This document shows positions 26,247-36,000 of a stretch of DNA of 64,000 nucleotides, piece after piece. How positions within the stretch are numbered: position 1 is the stretch's first letter; each line of letters begins with the position of its first letter. The stretch lies in NCBI GenBank assembly GCA_018825965.1, contig JAHKAA010000038.1, positions 62,001 to 126,000 of the forward strand, written 5' to 3'. Origin of the DNA: Gammaproteobacteria bacterium (GTDB taxonomy: Bacteria > Pseudomonadota > Gammaproteobacteria > Enterobacterales > Alteromonadaceae). Below the pieces are notes generated by a model. The model was not told the DNA's origin, made no database searches, and saw only the letters and a list, made by a program, of their open reading frames with translations. The translations under genes and the position numbers were made by a program.

Positions 26247-26265
26247 TTATTCAGGGCTTGTTTTT
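26238..26265. terminator. terminator formed by two abutting stop codons
   Basis: AAGCCCTGA / TCAGGGCTT stem with loop TTAT. The motY TGA is the last three bases of the left arm and the convergent receiver gene's TAA begins in the loop. A GTTTTT follows on the plus strand. Confidence 0.75.
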
Positions 26266-26696
26266 AATACTTTGTCGAAGTAACGATCAAATTGCTTTAA
26301 CACCGCCAGAATTTTATCAGCACTAAAAGGTTTGACGATAAAAGAGGCTGCGCCTGCCGCTATACTGGCTTTGACATTGTCCAGAGTACTAACACCACTG
26401 ACCATCACTACAAAACAGTCCGGCTTTTGCTGTTTAAAGCGTTTTAGCAGTTCAATGCCGGAGCCGTCCGGCAATTCAATATCCAGAAAGACCAGATCAG
26501 GCAGTTGTAGACTGAATGCTTGCAAAGCTGAAGCAGCATTATGAGCCTGAAAATAACTAAAGGCTTTGTGTTTCAAGCTATGTGTAGAGAACAAGGCTGT
26601 CAGATTGTGTCTTAATAACTGTCTGTTGTAATCCAGATCATCCACCAGCAAAATCTTCTGATCACGTATTTTCACTTTATATTGCATGCTTGGCAT
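26247..26696 (-). CDS. single-domain response regulator
   Basis: 149 residues, essentially only a receiver domain: KILLVDDLDYNRQLLRHNL (acidic pair), phospho-Asp in DLVFLDIELPDGSGIELL, Ser in VVMVSGVS and Lys in SFIVKPFSADKIL. No output domain. Its start overlaps the end of the REC-Hpt gene by 25 bases. ATG 26687 is an alternative start. CheY/Spo0F-like function, passing phosphate or binding a target, is inferred. Neighbours suggest a phosphorelay with the preceding Hpt protein. Confidence 0.85.
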   Translation of the reverse strand: MPSMQYKVKIRDQKILLVDDLDYNRQLLRHNLTALFSTHSLKHKAFSYFQAHNAASALQAFSLQLPDLVFLDIELPDGSGIELLKRFKQQKPDCFVVMVSGVSTLDNVKASIAAGAASFIVKPFSADKILAVLKQFDRYFDKVLKTSPE

Positions 26697-27286
26697 TGCT
26701 CCAGAAAATTGGTTGCTCTCGTTTGTTTTTGTTCTTCTGAAAGCGTGGGCCAGGTCTGTTGCAACTTGTCAGCAAGCTGACTTATTTCTTCAAAACCAAA
26801 GCTGCCGGCACTGCCTTTTAACTGATGCACAATGGCAGAGAACTCAGCCCATCGAGCGGAGTCTGCAAGCATCTGTAGTTGATGCAAAGACTCTTCGATA
26901 TGGGCTGCATAGGCACTTTTTAGTTCAGGCGGTACTTGCAAGCTTAACTGAGGGATCACGTCAAACTGTGCCAGGTTCACTTGCACTTGCTCCCAGTGCA
27001 GAGGCTTTTTTAACACCAAATCAAAGCCTTCTTCTGTGACCTCTTCTGCAGACATTGCGATGATAGGCCGGTCGTAACCCAGTTGACGGAGCATTTGCAT
27101 CGCACTGATACCATCAAGAACCGGCATTTGGATATCCATAAAGATCAGGTCAAACTGGTAACTTAATGCCTGTTGCACTGCTATATCACCATTTTCCGCC
27201 CAAAATACCTGGTAACCAGCGTCTTGTGCCTGCAGCATAAAAAGCTGAGCCAGTAGTGAATCATCTTCAGCGAAAAGTAAGTTCAA
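26672..27286 (-). CDS. response regulator with C-terminal Hpt domain
   Basis: 204 residues. The receiver domain (1-110) has the EDD acidic cluster (LLFAEDDSLLAQ), phospho-Asp in LIFMDIQMPVLDG, Ser in IIAMSAEEV and Lys in LVLKKPLHW. The histidine-phosphotransfer domain (about 120-204) has the phospho-His in IVHQLKGSAGSFGFEEI. This is the C-terminal part of a hybrid kinase without its kinase. It could take phosphate from an unlinked kinase and hand it to the single-domain receiver encoded next. Four bases after mnmC. Confidence 0.87.
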   Translation of the reverse strand: MNLLFAEDDSLLAQLFMLQAQDAGYQVFWAENGDIAVQQALSYQFDLIFMDIQMPVLDGISAMQMLRQLGYDRPIIAMSAEEVTEEGFDLVLKKPLHWEQVQVNLAQFDVIPQLSLQVPPELKSAYAAHIEESLHQLQMLADSARWAEFSAIVHQLKGSAGSFGFEEISQLADKLQQTWPTLSEEQKQTRATNFLEQCQACNIK

Positions 27287-27290
27287 ATGA

Positions 27291-29135
27291 CTATTCCTTG
27301 GCTAAGGGATGAAGATATCTTTTGATATCAATGCTATCCAGTTGTTGTATGGTTAAAGGTAGAGGCTCTTTAGTGAGCGCGCAAGCTAATATTTCAGCAA
27401 GCAGTGGTGCCCAGGTTAAACCCCGTGCGCCCAAAGCGCCAAAACGCCAAAGCTGGTTCTGCTGACCAAGCACAGGCATATGATCCGGCACTGTAGCGCG
27501 TAAACCTGCTTTGGCTGATATCAGTTCTACATCGACAAACCAATCGGGCCTGTTTAACGTCTTATTCACCAAATCAAGGTTTTGCTGATCATCTTCTGCC
27601 AGCACTTGATTGTGCCCACTGCTGCGATCAAAGGTGGCTCCAACACTATGCAATTGCTGATGAGCAGGAGTGATATAACCCTGATGACAAACCACAGTTT
27701 TTAGTGGTGCCATGTTTTGGCTCTGCAGATGACTGACCTGCCCACGGACTTGCCGGAGCGGAAAAGACTCCTGATGATCCAGACTATTTAAAGCTGCGCC
27801 TGTTGCCAGCACTACTGTAGTTGCTTGCAAAGTTCCGGCTGAAGTGTCCAGCCTGCAATGCTGCTCGTGCTGAGAGATCTCTTGCACTTGAGTGTGGTAG
27901 TGAATGTGGACGCCCTGACTGCCAAGCCATTCTGCCATCTGCTGGCAATACTCCTGGGGGCATAACCAGCCTGCGGTTGGAAAAAATAAGCCGTTATAAG
28001 GCAAAGGTAAACCTGCAATCTCAGAAGCCTGCTCTTTGGTGACAGCACTAAAGAGGCCACTTAAGGCAAAAGGCTGTTGTTGAATTTTATGCTGACGTTT
28101 GATCAGGTTGTCGTTGCAGGCCAGTGTTAATACACCACACCAGTCGGCAGATACAGCTAATTTTTCAAGCCAGAGCGCATAAAACTGGCGGGCATACAAA
28201 AAACTCTGACAACTTAAAGAGGACATCAAGTCGTAAGTCGCATGCAGGTTAGGGTACACAGCGCCCTGACGGTTGTGGGATGCACCCATACCCGCTGCTG
28301 CATCTGCACAAAGCAATTGTACCTTCACTCCCTTTTGCCTTAATGCAAAAGCAGCATTGATACCAGCCACGCCTGCACCGACTATAGTCACCTCAGAAGG
28401 TTGATGCACACTGAATTCAGCGGCATTTTCCGCACTGGCAATCAACATTTCACGTTTTTGGCCATGGCCTTTGGTCTTTTTCGCCGAAAAGCCTGCGTCA
28501 CTTAAGCCACGACGGACAAAACCAGCACAGGTAAAAGTTGAGGCTGTGGTGTCCCTATGGCTTAGTCTGAACATCTGTTCAAACAAATTCTGCTGCCACA
28601 TATCCGGGTTTTTACTGGGCGCAAAGCCATCTAAAAACCAGGCATCTACCTTATTCTGCTCTGGTACTTGAGGTAGCAGTTCATTGACATCACCTAACCA
28701 TAAATCAAGCACCACAGAGCCGTCATCAAAGGTCATGCGATGCGGGCCGGGCAGGGCCAGAGGGTAGCTGTCTGCCAGCAAGGTTGTGAGTTCTGCCAGC
28801 TGTGGCCAGGCAGCTAAGGCTTTGAGCAAGTCGGCTTTACTGAAGGGGTATTTTTCGAAGCTGCTGAAATACAATCGCTGACAGCTTTTGGCCTGGCTTT
28901 TGTATTGGCGAAAACGCAGCCAGGTCAGCAGAAAGTTTAAGCCAGTGCCAAAACCAGTTTCAGCGATATGGAAAAAAGCCCGTGGATGAGTACACCAGCG
29001 TTCTGGTAGCTGATTTTTATGTAAAAACACATAATCGGTTTCGTCCAGGCCACCAATGTCGGAAAAATAAATATCGCCAAACAGGTCGGAAACCGGTGTG
29101 CCAGCGTCGTTGTAGTGAACTTGAGCCTGTTGCAA
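27291..29135 (-). CDS. mnmC: bifunctional tRNA mnm5s2U34 methyltransferase/oxidoreductase MnmC
   Basis: 614 residues (Escherichia coli 668). Completes mnm5s2U at the wobble position of several tRNAs. The N-terminal methyltransferase domain (MnmC2) has ETGFGTGLNFLLTWL and VDAWFLDGFAPSKNPDMW. The C-terminal FAD oxidoreductase (MnmC1) has VTIVGAGVAGINAAFALRQKG and a C-terminal LWRFGALGARGLTWAPLLAE. Similarity to known MnmC begins at QVHYNDAGTPVSDLFGDIYFS, so a TTG at 29135 is chosen as start; the ORF is open back to 29264, but that part is Phe/Arg-rich, overlaps the fabB promoter region and matches nothing I know. Start confidence is low; identity is firm. Confidence 0.92.
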   Translation of the reverse strand: MQQAQVHYNDAGTPVSDLFGDIYFSDIGGLDETDYVFLHKNQLPERWCTHPRAFFHIAETGFGTGLNFLLTWLRFRQYKSQAKSCQRLYFSSFEKYPFSKADLLKALAAWPQLAELTTLLADSYPLALPGPHRMTFDDGSVVLDLWLGDVNELLPQVPEQNKVDAWFLDGFAPSKNPDMWQQNLFEQMFRLSHRDTTASTFTCAGFVRRGLSDAGFSAKKTKGHGQKREMLIASAENAAEFSVHQPSEVTIVGAGVAGINAAFALRQKGVKVQLLCADAAAGMGASHNRQGAVYPNLHATYDLMSSLSCQSFLYARQFYALWLEKLAVSADWCGVLTLACNDNLIKRQHKIQQQPFALSGLFSAVTKEQASEIAGLPLPYNGLFFPTAGWLCPQEYCQQMAEWLGSQGVHIHYHTQVQEISQHEQHCRLDTSAGTLQATTVVLATGAALNSLDHQESFPLRQVRGQVSHLQSQNMAPLKTVVCHQGYITPAHQQLHSVGATFDRSSGHNQVLAEDDQQNLDLVNKTLNRPDWFVDVELISAKAGLRATVPDHMPVLGQQNQLWRFGALGARGLTWAPLLAEILACALTKEPLPLTIQQLDSIDIKRYLHPLAKE

Positions 29136-29200
29136 CTTCTGTCGAACCCTATCGAAAAAGAATAAGGTATTGTAACTTAGCCGCAATACAAATAGATAAT

Positions 29201-29218
29201 AGTGTACAACTGTGCGCT
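29201..29218 (+). promoter_or_regulatory. FabR-like operator upstream of fabB
   Basis: AGTGTACAACTGTGCGCT is a near-palindrome (two mismatched pairs) resembling the FabR site type AGCGTACA-nn-TGTnCGCT that controls unsaturated fatty-acid genes. It lies 84 bases before the fabB start and about 30 bases before a TACAAT that could be the -10 (29250-29255). Confidence 0.5.
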
Positions 29219-29301
29219 GAAAGCGGACCAGTTTCGAAAAGAAACTCCGTACAATGTGGCGCAATTACTAAAAGACATCCGATTTTTTGTTTGGAGCAAG
29301 C

Positions 29302-30516
29302 ATGAAAAGAGCAGTGATCACAGGGTTAGGCATAGTGTCCAGTATTGGTAACGATCAACAGCAAGTGCTGGAATCGTTAAAAGCCGGACGCTCCGGTATT
29401 AAAGCGTCACAGGAATTTGCCGACATGGGCCTGAGATCACAGGTCTGGGGTCAGATTGAAATTGATACTGCAGCTTTAATTGACCGCAAAGCTTTGCGTT
29501 TTATGGGCGATGCAGCAGCTTACGCTTATATCTCTATGCAACAAGCCATTGAAGATGCAGGCTTAACTCCAGAGCAGGTCTCAAATTTCCGCACTGGTTT
29601 AGTGGTAGGCTCTGGTGGCGCTTCCTCTAAAACTCAGATTGAAGCGGCAGATATTTTACGTGAAAAAGGCGTCAAACGTGTTGGCCCTTATGCTGTTCCT
29701 AAAACCATGTCAAGCACTTGCTCTGCCTGTTTAGCTACTCCTTTTGAAATCAAAGGTGTGAACTACTCCATCAGCTCAGCTTGCGCCACCAGCGCCCATT
29801 GTATTGGCCATGCGGTAGAACTTATCCAGTTAGGCAAACAAGACATTATTTTTGCCGGTGGTGGTGAAGAAGTGCATTGGACCTTAGCTATGGAATTTGA
29901 TGCTATGGGTGCTTTATCTACTAAATACAATGAAACGCCTGAATTGGCGTCCCGCACTTATGATGCCGACCGTGATGGTTTTGTCATCAGTGGTGGTGGC
30001 GGTATTTTAGTGGTTGAAGAGCTGGAGCATGCGCTGGCACGTGGCGCAAAAATTTACGCCGAAATCGTTGGCTATGGCGCTACTTCAGATGGCTACGATA
30101 TGGTTGCTCCAAGTGGTGAAGGCGCAGTACGTTGTATGGAAATGGCTATGAAAGATGTCAAAGGTCCAATCGACTACGTCAATACTCATGGCACCAGTAC
30201 TCCTGTGGGAGATGTCAAAGAATTAGGGGCTATTCAACAAGTTTTTGGTGGCAAATCCCCAGCGATTAGCGCAACCAAGGCTATGACAGGTCATGCTTTA
30301 GGTGCTGCTGGTGTGCACGAAGCTATTTATTCGCTGTTGATGATGGAACATAACTTTATTGCTCCTTCAATCAACATCAATACGCTGGATGACGCCGCAG
30401 CAGGTTTAAATATTGTAACTAAAGCGACAGAAGCTCAACTGACCACTGTGATGTCAAACAGTTTTGGTTTTGGTGGCACGAACGCCACTTTAGTGATGCA
30501 AAAATACCAGAGTTAA
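29302..30516 (+). CDS. fabB: beta-ketoacyl-ACP synthase I
   Basis: 404 residues. Elongates acyl-ACP in fatty-acid synthesis, needed for unsaturated chains. Catalytic Cys in [10 protein letters not shown] (about 163), His in [11 protein letters not shown] (about 298) and His in TGHALGAAG (about 333). The typical FabB start [18 protein letters not shown] follows GGAG. Single-gene transcript ending in a strong terminator. A FabR-like site upstream suggests control by unsaturated fatty-acid status. Confidence 0.97.
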   Translation: MKRAVITGLGIVSSIGNDQQQVLESLKAGRSGIKASQEFADMGLRSQVWGQIEIDTAALIDRKALRFMGDAAAYAYISMQQAIEDAGLTPEQVSNFRTGLVVGSGGASSKTQIEAADILREKGVKRVGPYAVPKTMSSTCSACLATPFEIKGVNYSISSACATSAHCIGHAVELIQLGKQDIIFAGGGEEVHWTLAMEFDAMGALSTKYNETPELASRTYDADRDGFVISGGGGILVVEELEHALARGAKIYAEIVGYGATSDGYDMVAPSGEGAVRCMEMAMKDVKGPIDYVNTHGTSTPVGDVKELGAIQQVFGGKSPAISATKAMTGHALGAAGVHEAIYSLLMMEHNFIAPSININTLDDAAAGLNIVTKATEAQLTTVMSNSFGFGGTNATLVMQKYQS

Positions 30517-30529
30517 TTTTTTCCTGATA

Positions 30530-30560
30530 AAAAAACGCTGCCTGATGCAGCGTTTTTTTT
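30530..30560 (+). terminator. Rho-independent terminator after fabB
   Basis: Stem AAAACGCTGC / GCAGCGTTTT with loop CTGAT, flanked by A and T runs. Confidence 0.93.
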
Positions 30561-30644
30561 GGCCGGTCAAAAATTCAGAAATCCGATAGCTCAAAGCACA
30601 GAGCGTCGTTACAATACCGCCATTCTGACTGTGGACTGATACAG

Positions 30645-31772
30645 ATGAAGATATACGCCGACGAAAATATGCCGTACGTCAAAGACTTTTTTGCTGATTT
30701 AGGCAACGTGACGCTGGTGAATGGCCGCACTTTAACTTCAGAACAAATTATTGATGCTGATGTGTTGCTGGTGCGCTCTGTCACTAAAGTCAATGCACAG
30801 TTGCTGGCACAAAGCCCCGGGCTGAAGTTTGTTGGTACAGCGACTATTGGTACTGATCACGTTGATCAGAGCTATCTGCAGCAACGCGGCATAGGTTTTA
30901 GCAGTGCGCCTGGTTGTAATGCCCAGTCTGTGGTTGAGTATGTACTGAGTAGCATCTTTGTGCTCTCTGAAAAGTACCAATGGAATTTGCAGCACAAAAC
31001 TGTGGGTGTGGTCGGGGTGGGTAATATTGGCCGGTTGCTGGTAAGTGCTCTTCAGGCCTTGTCCATCAAGGTGTTGTGCTGTGACCCACTACGCGCTGAT
31101 GCTGAGCCTGATTTTGCACATATTCCGTTTGAAGAATTATTACCCCAGCTTGATATCGTCAGCTTTCATGTGCCTTTGGTAAAAACCGGGCCAGATGCGA
31201 CTGTGGATTTATTAAATGCACAAAGCCTGAAGTTATTAAAACCTGAATGTGCGGTGATTAATGCCTGTCGTGGTGAAGTGACCAATAATAATGCTTTATT
31301 AAACGAAGCTCAGTCTGGTCATAAAAGAGCGTTGGTGCTGGATGTCTGGGCCAATGAACCAGAGCCAGATGTCCGCTTGATCCCCTTTGCAGATATAGCC
31401 ACAGCTCATATCGCAGGGCACAGTATTGAAGGCAAAGCCCGTGGTACTGAAATGCTGTATCAGGCCTTGTGTTTACAGCTGGGCGTCACCCCAGCAAAGA
31501 CTCTGGCGCAGGTGCTGCCGGCAGCACAAGTTTCAGAGGTGAAAATAAATTCAAGTTTTGGACTTTTAGATGTCCAAAATTTAACCCGGCTGTTATATGA
31601 TGTGCGCCGGGACGATGCTTTGTTTCGTTTCTACATGATGCAAGACAAAAAAACACAAGGTTTTGACTGGCTTAGAAAGTCATATCCACCGCGGCGTGAA
31701 TACAGCTCGGTGCAGCTGACAGGACAAGAAGTGCCTGAGTTTTTAACAACATTAGGTTTTAGTGGCCAGTAA
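30645..31772 (+). CDS. pdxB: erythronate-4-phosphate dehydrogenase
   Basis: 375 residues. Oxidises 4-phosphoerythronate in pyridoxal phosphate synthesis. NAD-binding motif GVVGVGNIGRLL (about 121-132), catalytic Arg in NACRGEVT, Glu/Asp in LDVWANEPEP and His in TAHIAGHSIEGKARG. A C-terminal PdxB-specific dimerisation domain follows (about 285-375, ending YPPRREYSSVQLTGQ). First gene of the conserved pdxB-asd/usg-truA-accD-folC block. Confidence 0.95.
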   Translation: MKIYADENMPYVKDFFADLGNVTLVNGRTLTSEQIIDADVLLVRSVTKVNAQLLAQSPGLKFVGTATIGTDHVDQSYLQQRGIGFSSAPGCNAQSVVEYVLSSIFVLSEKYQWNLQHKTVGVVGVGNIGRLLVSALQALSIKVLCCDPLRADAEPDFAHIPFEELLPQLDIVSFHVPLVKTGPDATVDLLNAQSLKLLKPECAVINACRGEVTNNNALLNEAQSGHKRALVLDVWANEPEPDVRLIPFADIATAHIAGHSIEGKARGTEMLYQALCLQLGVTPAKTLAQVLPAAQVSEVKINSSFGLLDVQNLTRLLYDVRRDDALFRFYMMQDKKTQGFDWLRKSYPPRREYSSVQLTGQEVPEFLTTLGFSGQ

Positions 31773-31792
31773 CAAATTAAAGGGGAATAACC

Positions 31793-32812
31793 ATGGCTCA
31801 GCAATACGACGTCGCTGTGTTAGGTGCTACAGGTTTAGTAGGCCAGCATTTAATCGAAATTTTAGAACAGCGCGATTTTCCGGTAAATAAACTTTATCCT
31901 TTAGCCAGCAGCCGCTCTGCCGGTGGCTTTATCACCTTTAAGGGTAAACAAATCGAAGTACTGGATGCTGAGACCTTTGACTGGACTAAGGTGCAGATTG
32001 GTTTGTTTTCTGCAGGCGGCAGCGTGTCTGCAACTTATGCCCCCCGGGCTGCGGATGCAGGTTGTGTGGTGATCGACAACACTTCCCACTACCGCTACGA
32101 AGCTGATATTCCATTGGTGGTGCCTGAAGTAAATGCTCATGCTATTGCTGAATTCCGTAACCGTAATATCATTGCTAACCCTAACTGCTCCACTATTCAG
32201 ATGCTGGTAGCGTTAAAGCCTATTCATGATGCAGTGGGGATCAGCCGTATCAATGTAGCGACTTATCAGTCTGTGGCTGGTGCGGGTCAACAAGGTGTTG
32301 AAGCTTTAGCTAAAGAAACGGCGCAGTTACTCAATGGCCGGCCTTTGGAAGAAGGCAGCAAGTTCGCCCGTCAAATTGCCTTTAACTGCATTCCACAAAT
32401 TGATGTGTTTTTAGATAACGGCTACACCAAAGAAGAAATGAAAATGCACTGGGAAACCCAAAAAATTATGGGCGACGCCAGCATTTCAGTAAACGCTACT
32501 GCAGTGCGTGTGCCGGTGTTTTATGGTCATGCCGAAGCTGTGCATCTGGAAACCCGTATGCCTATCAGTGTAGAGCAGGTCAAAGCGCTGTTAGCCAATG
32601 CACCTGGTGTGACGTTGATGGAAGACAATGCAGATTACCCGACTCAGGTGGGAAATGCAGCAGGTCAGGATGACGTTTTTGTGGGCCGTATTCGTCAGGA
32701 CTTTTCACACGAAAATGGCATTAATTTATGGGTTGTTGCTGACAACATTCGTAAAGGTGCCGCCACCAACAGCATTCAAATTGCTGAACATTTGATCCGC
32801 GACTATCTGTAA
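31793..32812 (+). CDS. asd: aspartate-semialdehyde dehydrogenase (Usg-position paralogue)
   Basis: 339 residues. Reduces beta-aspartyl phosphate to aspartate semialdehyde in the Lys/Met/Thr pathway. NADP motif VLGATGLVGQHLIEIL, catalytic Cys in NPNCSTIQM (about 133), and catalytic His region RVPVFYGHAEAVH. In Escherichia coli this chromosomal position holds usg, a homologue usually considered inactive as a dehydrogenase; here the catalytic residues look intact, so it may be the working enzyme. AGGGGAATAACC precedes the ATG. Confidence 0.9.
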   Translation: MAQQYDVAVLGATGLVGQHLIEILEQRDFPVNKLYPLASSRSAGGFITFKGKQIEVLDAETFDWTKVQIGLFSAGGSVSATYAPRAADAGCVVIDNTSHYRYEADIPLVVPEVNAHAIAEFRNRNIIANPNCSTIQMLVALKPIHDAVGISRINVATYQSVAGAGQQGVEALAKETAQLLNGRPLEEGSKFARQIAFNCIPQIDVFLDNGYTKEEMKMHWETQKIMGDASISVNATAVRVPVFYGHAEAVHLETRMPISVEQVKALLANAPGVTLMEDNADYPTQVGNAAGQDDVFVGRIRQDFSHENGINLWVVADNIRKGAATNSIQIAEHLIRDYL

Positions 32813-32830
32813 CAGCAGATTAAATACCAG

Positions 32831-32856
32831 TAAAGGCTCCCGTTGGAGCCTTTATT
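32831..32856 (+). terminator. Rho-independent terminator after asd
   Basis: TAAAGGCTCC / GGAGCCTTTA with loop CGTT, followed by TTCTTT. Confidence 0.85.
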
Positions 32857-33002
32857 CTTTCTAAAGCAATTGATCCGGCAGCCGATATGCAGATAGTGTT
32901 TAAGCGTAGCCAGTGGCATTCATCTGGTTTACTATTCCAGTGTGGAACGATGTTTGCAGTGTTTTTGTGTCACAAATAATCTCCGGCCTTAAAGGATCAT
33001 CG

Positions 33003-36000
33003 ATGCGTTTAGTTGGGCTTCTTATTTTCAGTATTCTGTTGCAGATCTGCAGTGTTAACGCTACTGCAGAAACCACTGTGCGTCTTAAAGGCCCTAAAAG
33101 CAGTGAAAATCCGGACCGTAGCCGGGTAGGACCTTTAACTCCTAACGACACCTTATGGCGTATCGCCGAAGACGTGCGTCCGCACCCGGGCTTAAATATC
33201 TATCAGGTGATGTATTCCATCTATCTGAAAAACCCTGAAGCTTTTCTCGATGATAATTTTAACCATTTGAATGTAGGCTCCTTTTTAGCCATTCCTAATG
33301 TCGATGAAATTCTGACTGTGGATGCAGTGGATGCCCAGCGTAAGTCGGAAGAGGACGATCGGATCTGGGCCGACAGAGTTCGGGCTGCTGCAGCGGCCAA
33401 AGTGAAACAAGGCGTAAATACAGCGCAACAAAAAGATGTCGACAAGGCCAAACAGGAAATTAAGCAGGAGTTGAGCCGTGTTGAAGGGCAGCAAAAAGGA
33501 CAACTTCTTGATCTGCAGAGTAAACTGGCAGAGTCCCAGGTGACAGTTGAAGCTGTATTGGCAGACAACACAGCCCTGAAGCAGAAACTTGATCAACTGG
33601 CTGATCAAATGCTTTTGATGAAATCCCAGGTAGACAAAGACAGCGAAATTCAACAGCAATTACAATTGTTAGTAGCACAGCAGGCTGAAATGCTGGCACA
33701 GCAGAAAGCTCAGATTGAACGGGAACAGCAAGGGACAAGTTTTGCCGGGTTGTGGCAAACTATTTCCTCCAGTAGTCTGACCTGGGTGTTATTAGCCTCC
33801 TTACCGACCTTATTTGTATTGTTTGCAGTCTTAGGCTGGATTAAACGCCGCACCAAAAAATCAGAGCAAATAGTGAACGCGGCTACAGCTGTGCCTCAAC
33901 AGGAATCAGGTTATCGTTCGCCCTTACCTCCTTTAGATGAAAGCCTGGATTTTGACGAAAGCAGCCTGATGACGCTGGATGAATCTTTATTGGATACAGG
34001 CAGTAACGGCATAAGGCTGGATGACGAACCTATTGATTTACATGATGATATGCTGCTGGATACCAGAGCAGACGAGTTTGACGACATTCTGATGAATGAC
34101 GACGACTTGCTGGACAGTAAAGATTTACTCGACGCCAGTTCAATGGATGATGAGTTATTGGATGATTTGTTGGATCAACCGGTAAAAGCGCCGGAAAAAG
34201 AGTTTGATCCCAATAATATTTTGTCCGGAGCCGACCTGTCCTCTTTATTTGATGAAGAACCCGAACTGGATGCAGATGAAGACGTCTTTGCTCAGGCCGT
34301 GGCTGAGCAGTTAGCCGAAGAGCAAAAACAAAAACAAAACGAACAGGCGAACGATAAACAGGATGAATTGATCGAAGAAATTGAACTGATCGAAGAAATT
34401 GAGCTGGACGAATTGGATGGAGACACTTTTGAGGTCAGTCCGGTTTCAGCCGAAACAGATGAATTCAGCCTGGATGAGATAGAAGAGGTTGAAGAGGTTG
34501 ACTTTGATTCGCTGCTGGATGAACTGGTGGTGACAAACGAAGCTCCTCAGGCTGAACAGCGATCAGAGGTTGCTTTGGCTCAGCCCGTGGAGGATACAAC
34601 TGATGTGCTGGATGTTACGCCGGAACAACCGCATTTTGACAGCTCAGAACTGGACGAATTTGCCGAATCGCTTGCCGATGAAGAATTATCAATCTCAGAG
34701 CCATTGTCTATTGAAAACGAAACCGATATTGATATTGACGCTTTGCTTGATGGCACAGCCAGTTGGCCAGACAGTGTAAAAGCTGACAAAGCAGGTGAGC
34801 CAGATCATGATGAATTTAATCTGACCGATGGATCGGATCTTGTGGCTGGATCAGAAGAGCATACTGAAACTACTCTGGAATTTGACGAAGACGACTATCC
34901 GCTGAGTCCGGATGACGTTGCTTTGTTGTTATCCGACGAGGCATCAGCTGATCCTTTCACCTCCATGCCTGCACATTTCCACGCCGATCATGGTGATTTG
35001 GCGGAACTTATTCAGAACTTTGAAGCCGATGCTGACATGTCGGCAGATGAGTTGGCTGCAGATACCGCAGATCCAGATACCGCAGATCAAAGTGCTGAGG
35101 CAGTGCCGGATGAGCTGTTAGTCACGGATTGGGATGATGCGTCTCTGGATGACATTGATGTAGCCGATGAATTACAACCAGAGTTAGCTGTGTCAGATGA
35201 CGACTCAGCAATGCTTGCCGATGAAATGTCAGACGAAGCTGAAGCGAATGAAGCTTGGCAGGAGCTCAGTGATCAGGCTGTGGAGCCATCCTCTGTCGAA
35301 TCAGTTCCTGATCTTGATTCGCAGGAAGATTTAAGTGTGAGCCGTGTATCTGCTGCCACTTTGTCCGTGGAAAATCCAAGCAAAGTGCTGGAAGAGTATC
35401 CGGACCTGGAGTTTTCTGACGAAGCTGGAGCTGTTGAAGAAACAGATGATGAACTTGAACTGGAACAAAATGGTCAGGAGGCTGAAGAGCCGGACGTCAT
35501 TTCGCATGATAGCCAACAGGCCAATAATGATATAGCGTCAGAACTTGAAGCTTTGGATGAAACTGACTTTGATACCTTGCTGGCTGATTATGCTCAAACT
35601 GATACTGAAGCCAGACTGGCAGATGAGCAGGTCGCCGATGCGGTAGCAGCCGAATTAGATTTGGATAAAGCTGAAACAGAGAGTGAGCCATTGCCTGAGT
35701 CCGAAACCCCAGCTCAGCAGATGGAGCAGTCTGATGACCTGGAGTTCTCATTGCTGGCGCTGGATAAACTGTTGGATGATTCTGAAGATGAACCACAGCA
35801 GAGTCAAAACCTTGTGCCTAATATAGACGTTGGTCTGGAGGATTATCAGGATTTTATTGCCGCGCAGCATGAACCTGAACTGGATCCGGTTGAGCAGGGT
35901 TTTGCCGCAGACCTGGATTTAATCCGAGCTTATATTGAGATTGGTGAGCAGGATGGCGCTGAACACCTGATTGACAAAGTACTGAGTTCCACAGCGCCAG

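Noticed and set aside
29136..29264. 43-residue N-terminal extension of MnmC
   Set aside because: It overlaps the fabB control region and the FabR-like site and matches no MnmC N-terminus known to me.
32913..33002. N-terminal extension of FimV
   Set aside because: The ATG at 33003 has a good ribosome-binding site and begins a clear signal peptide; the extension would bury it.
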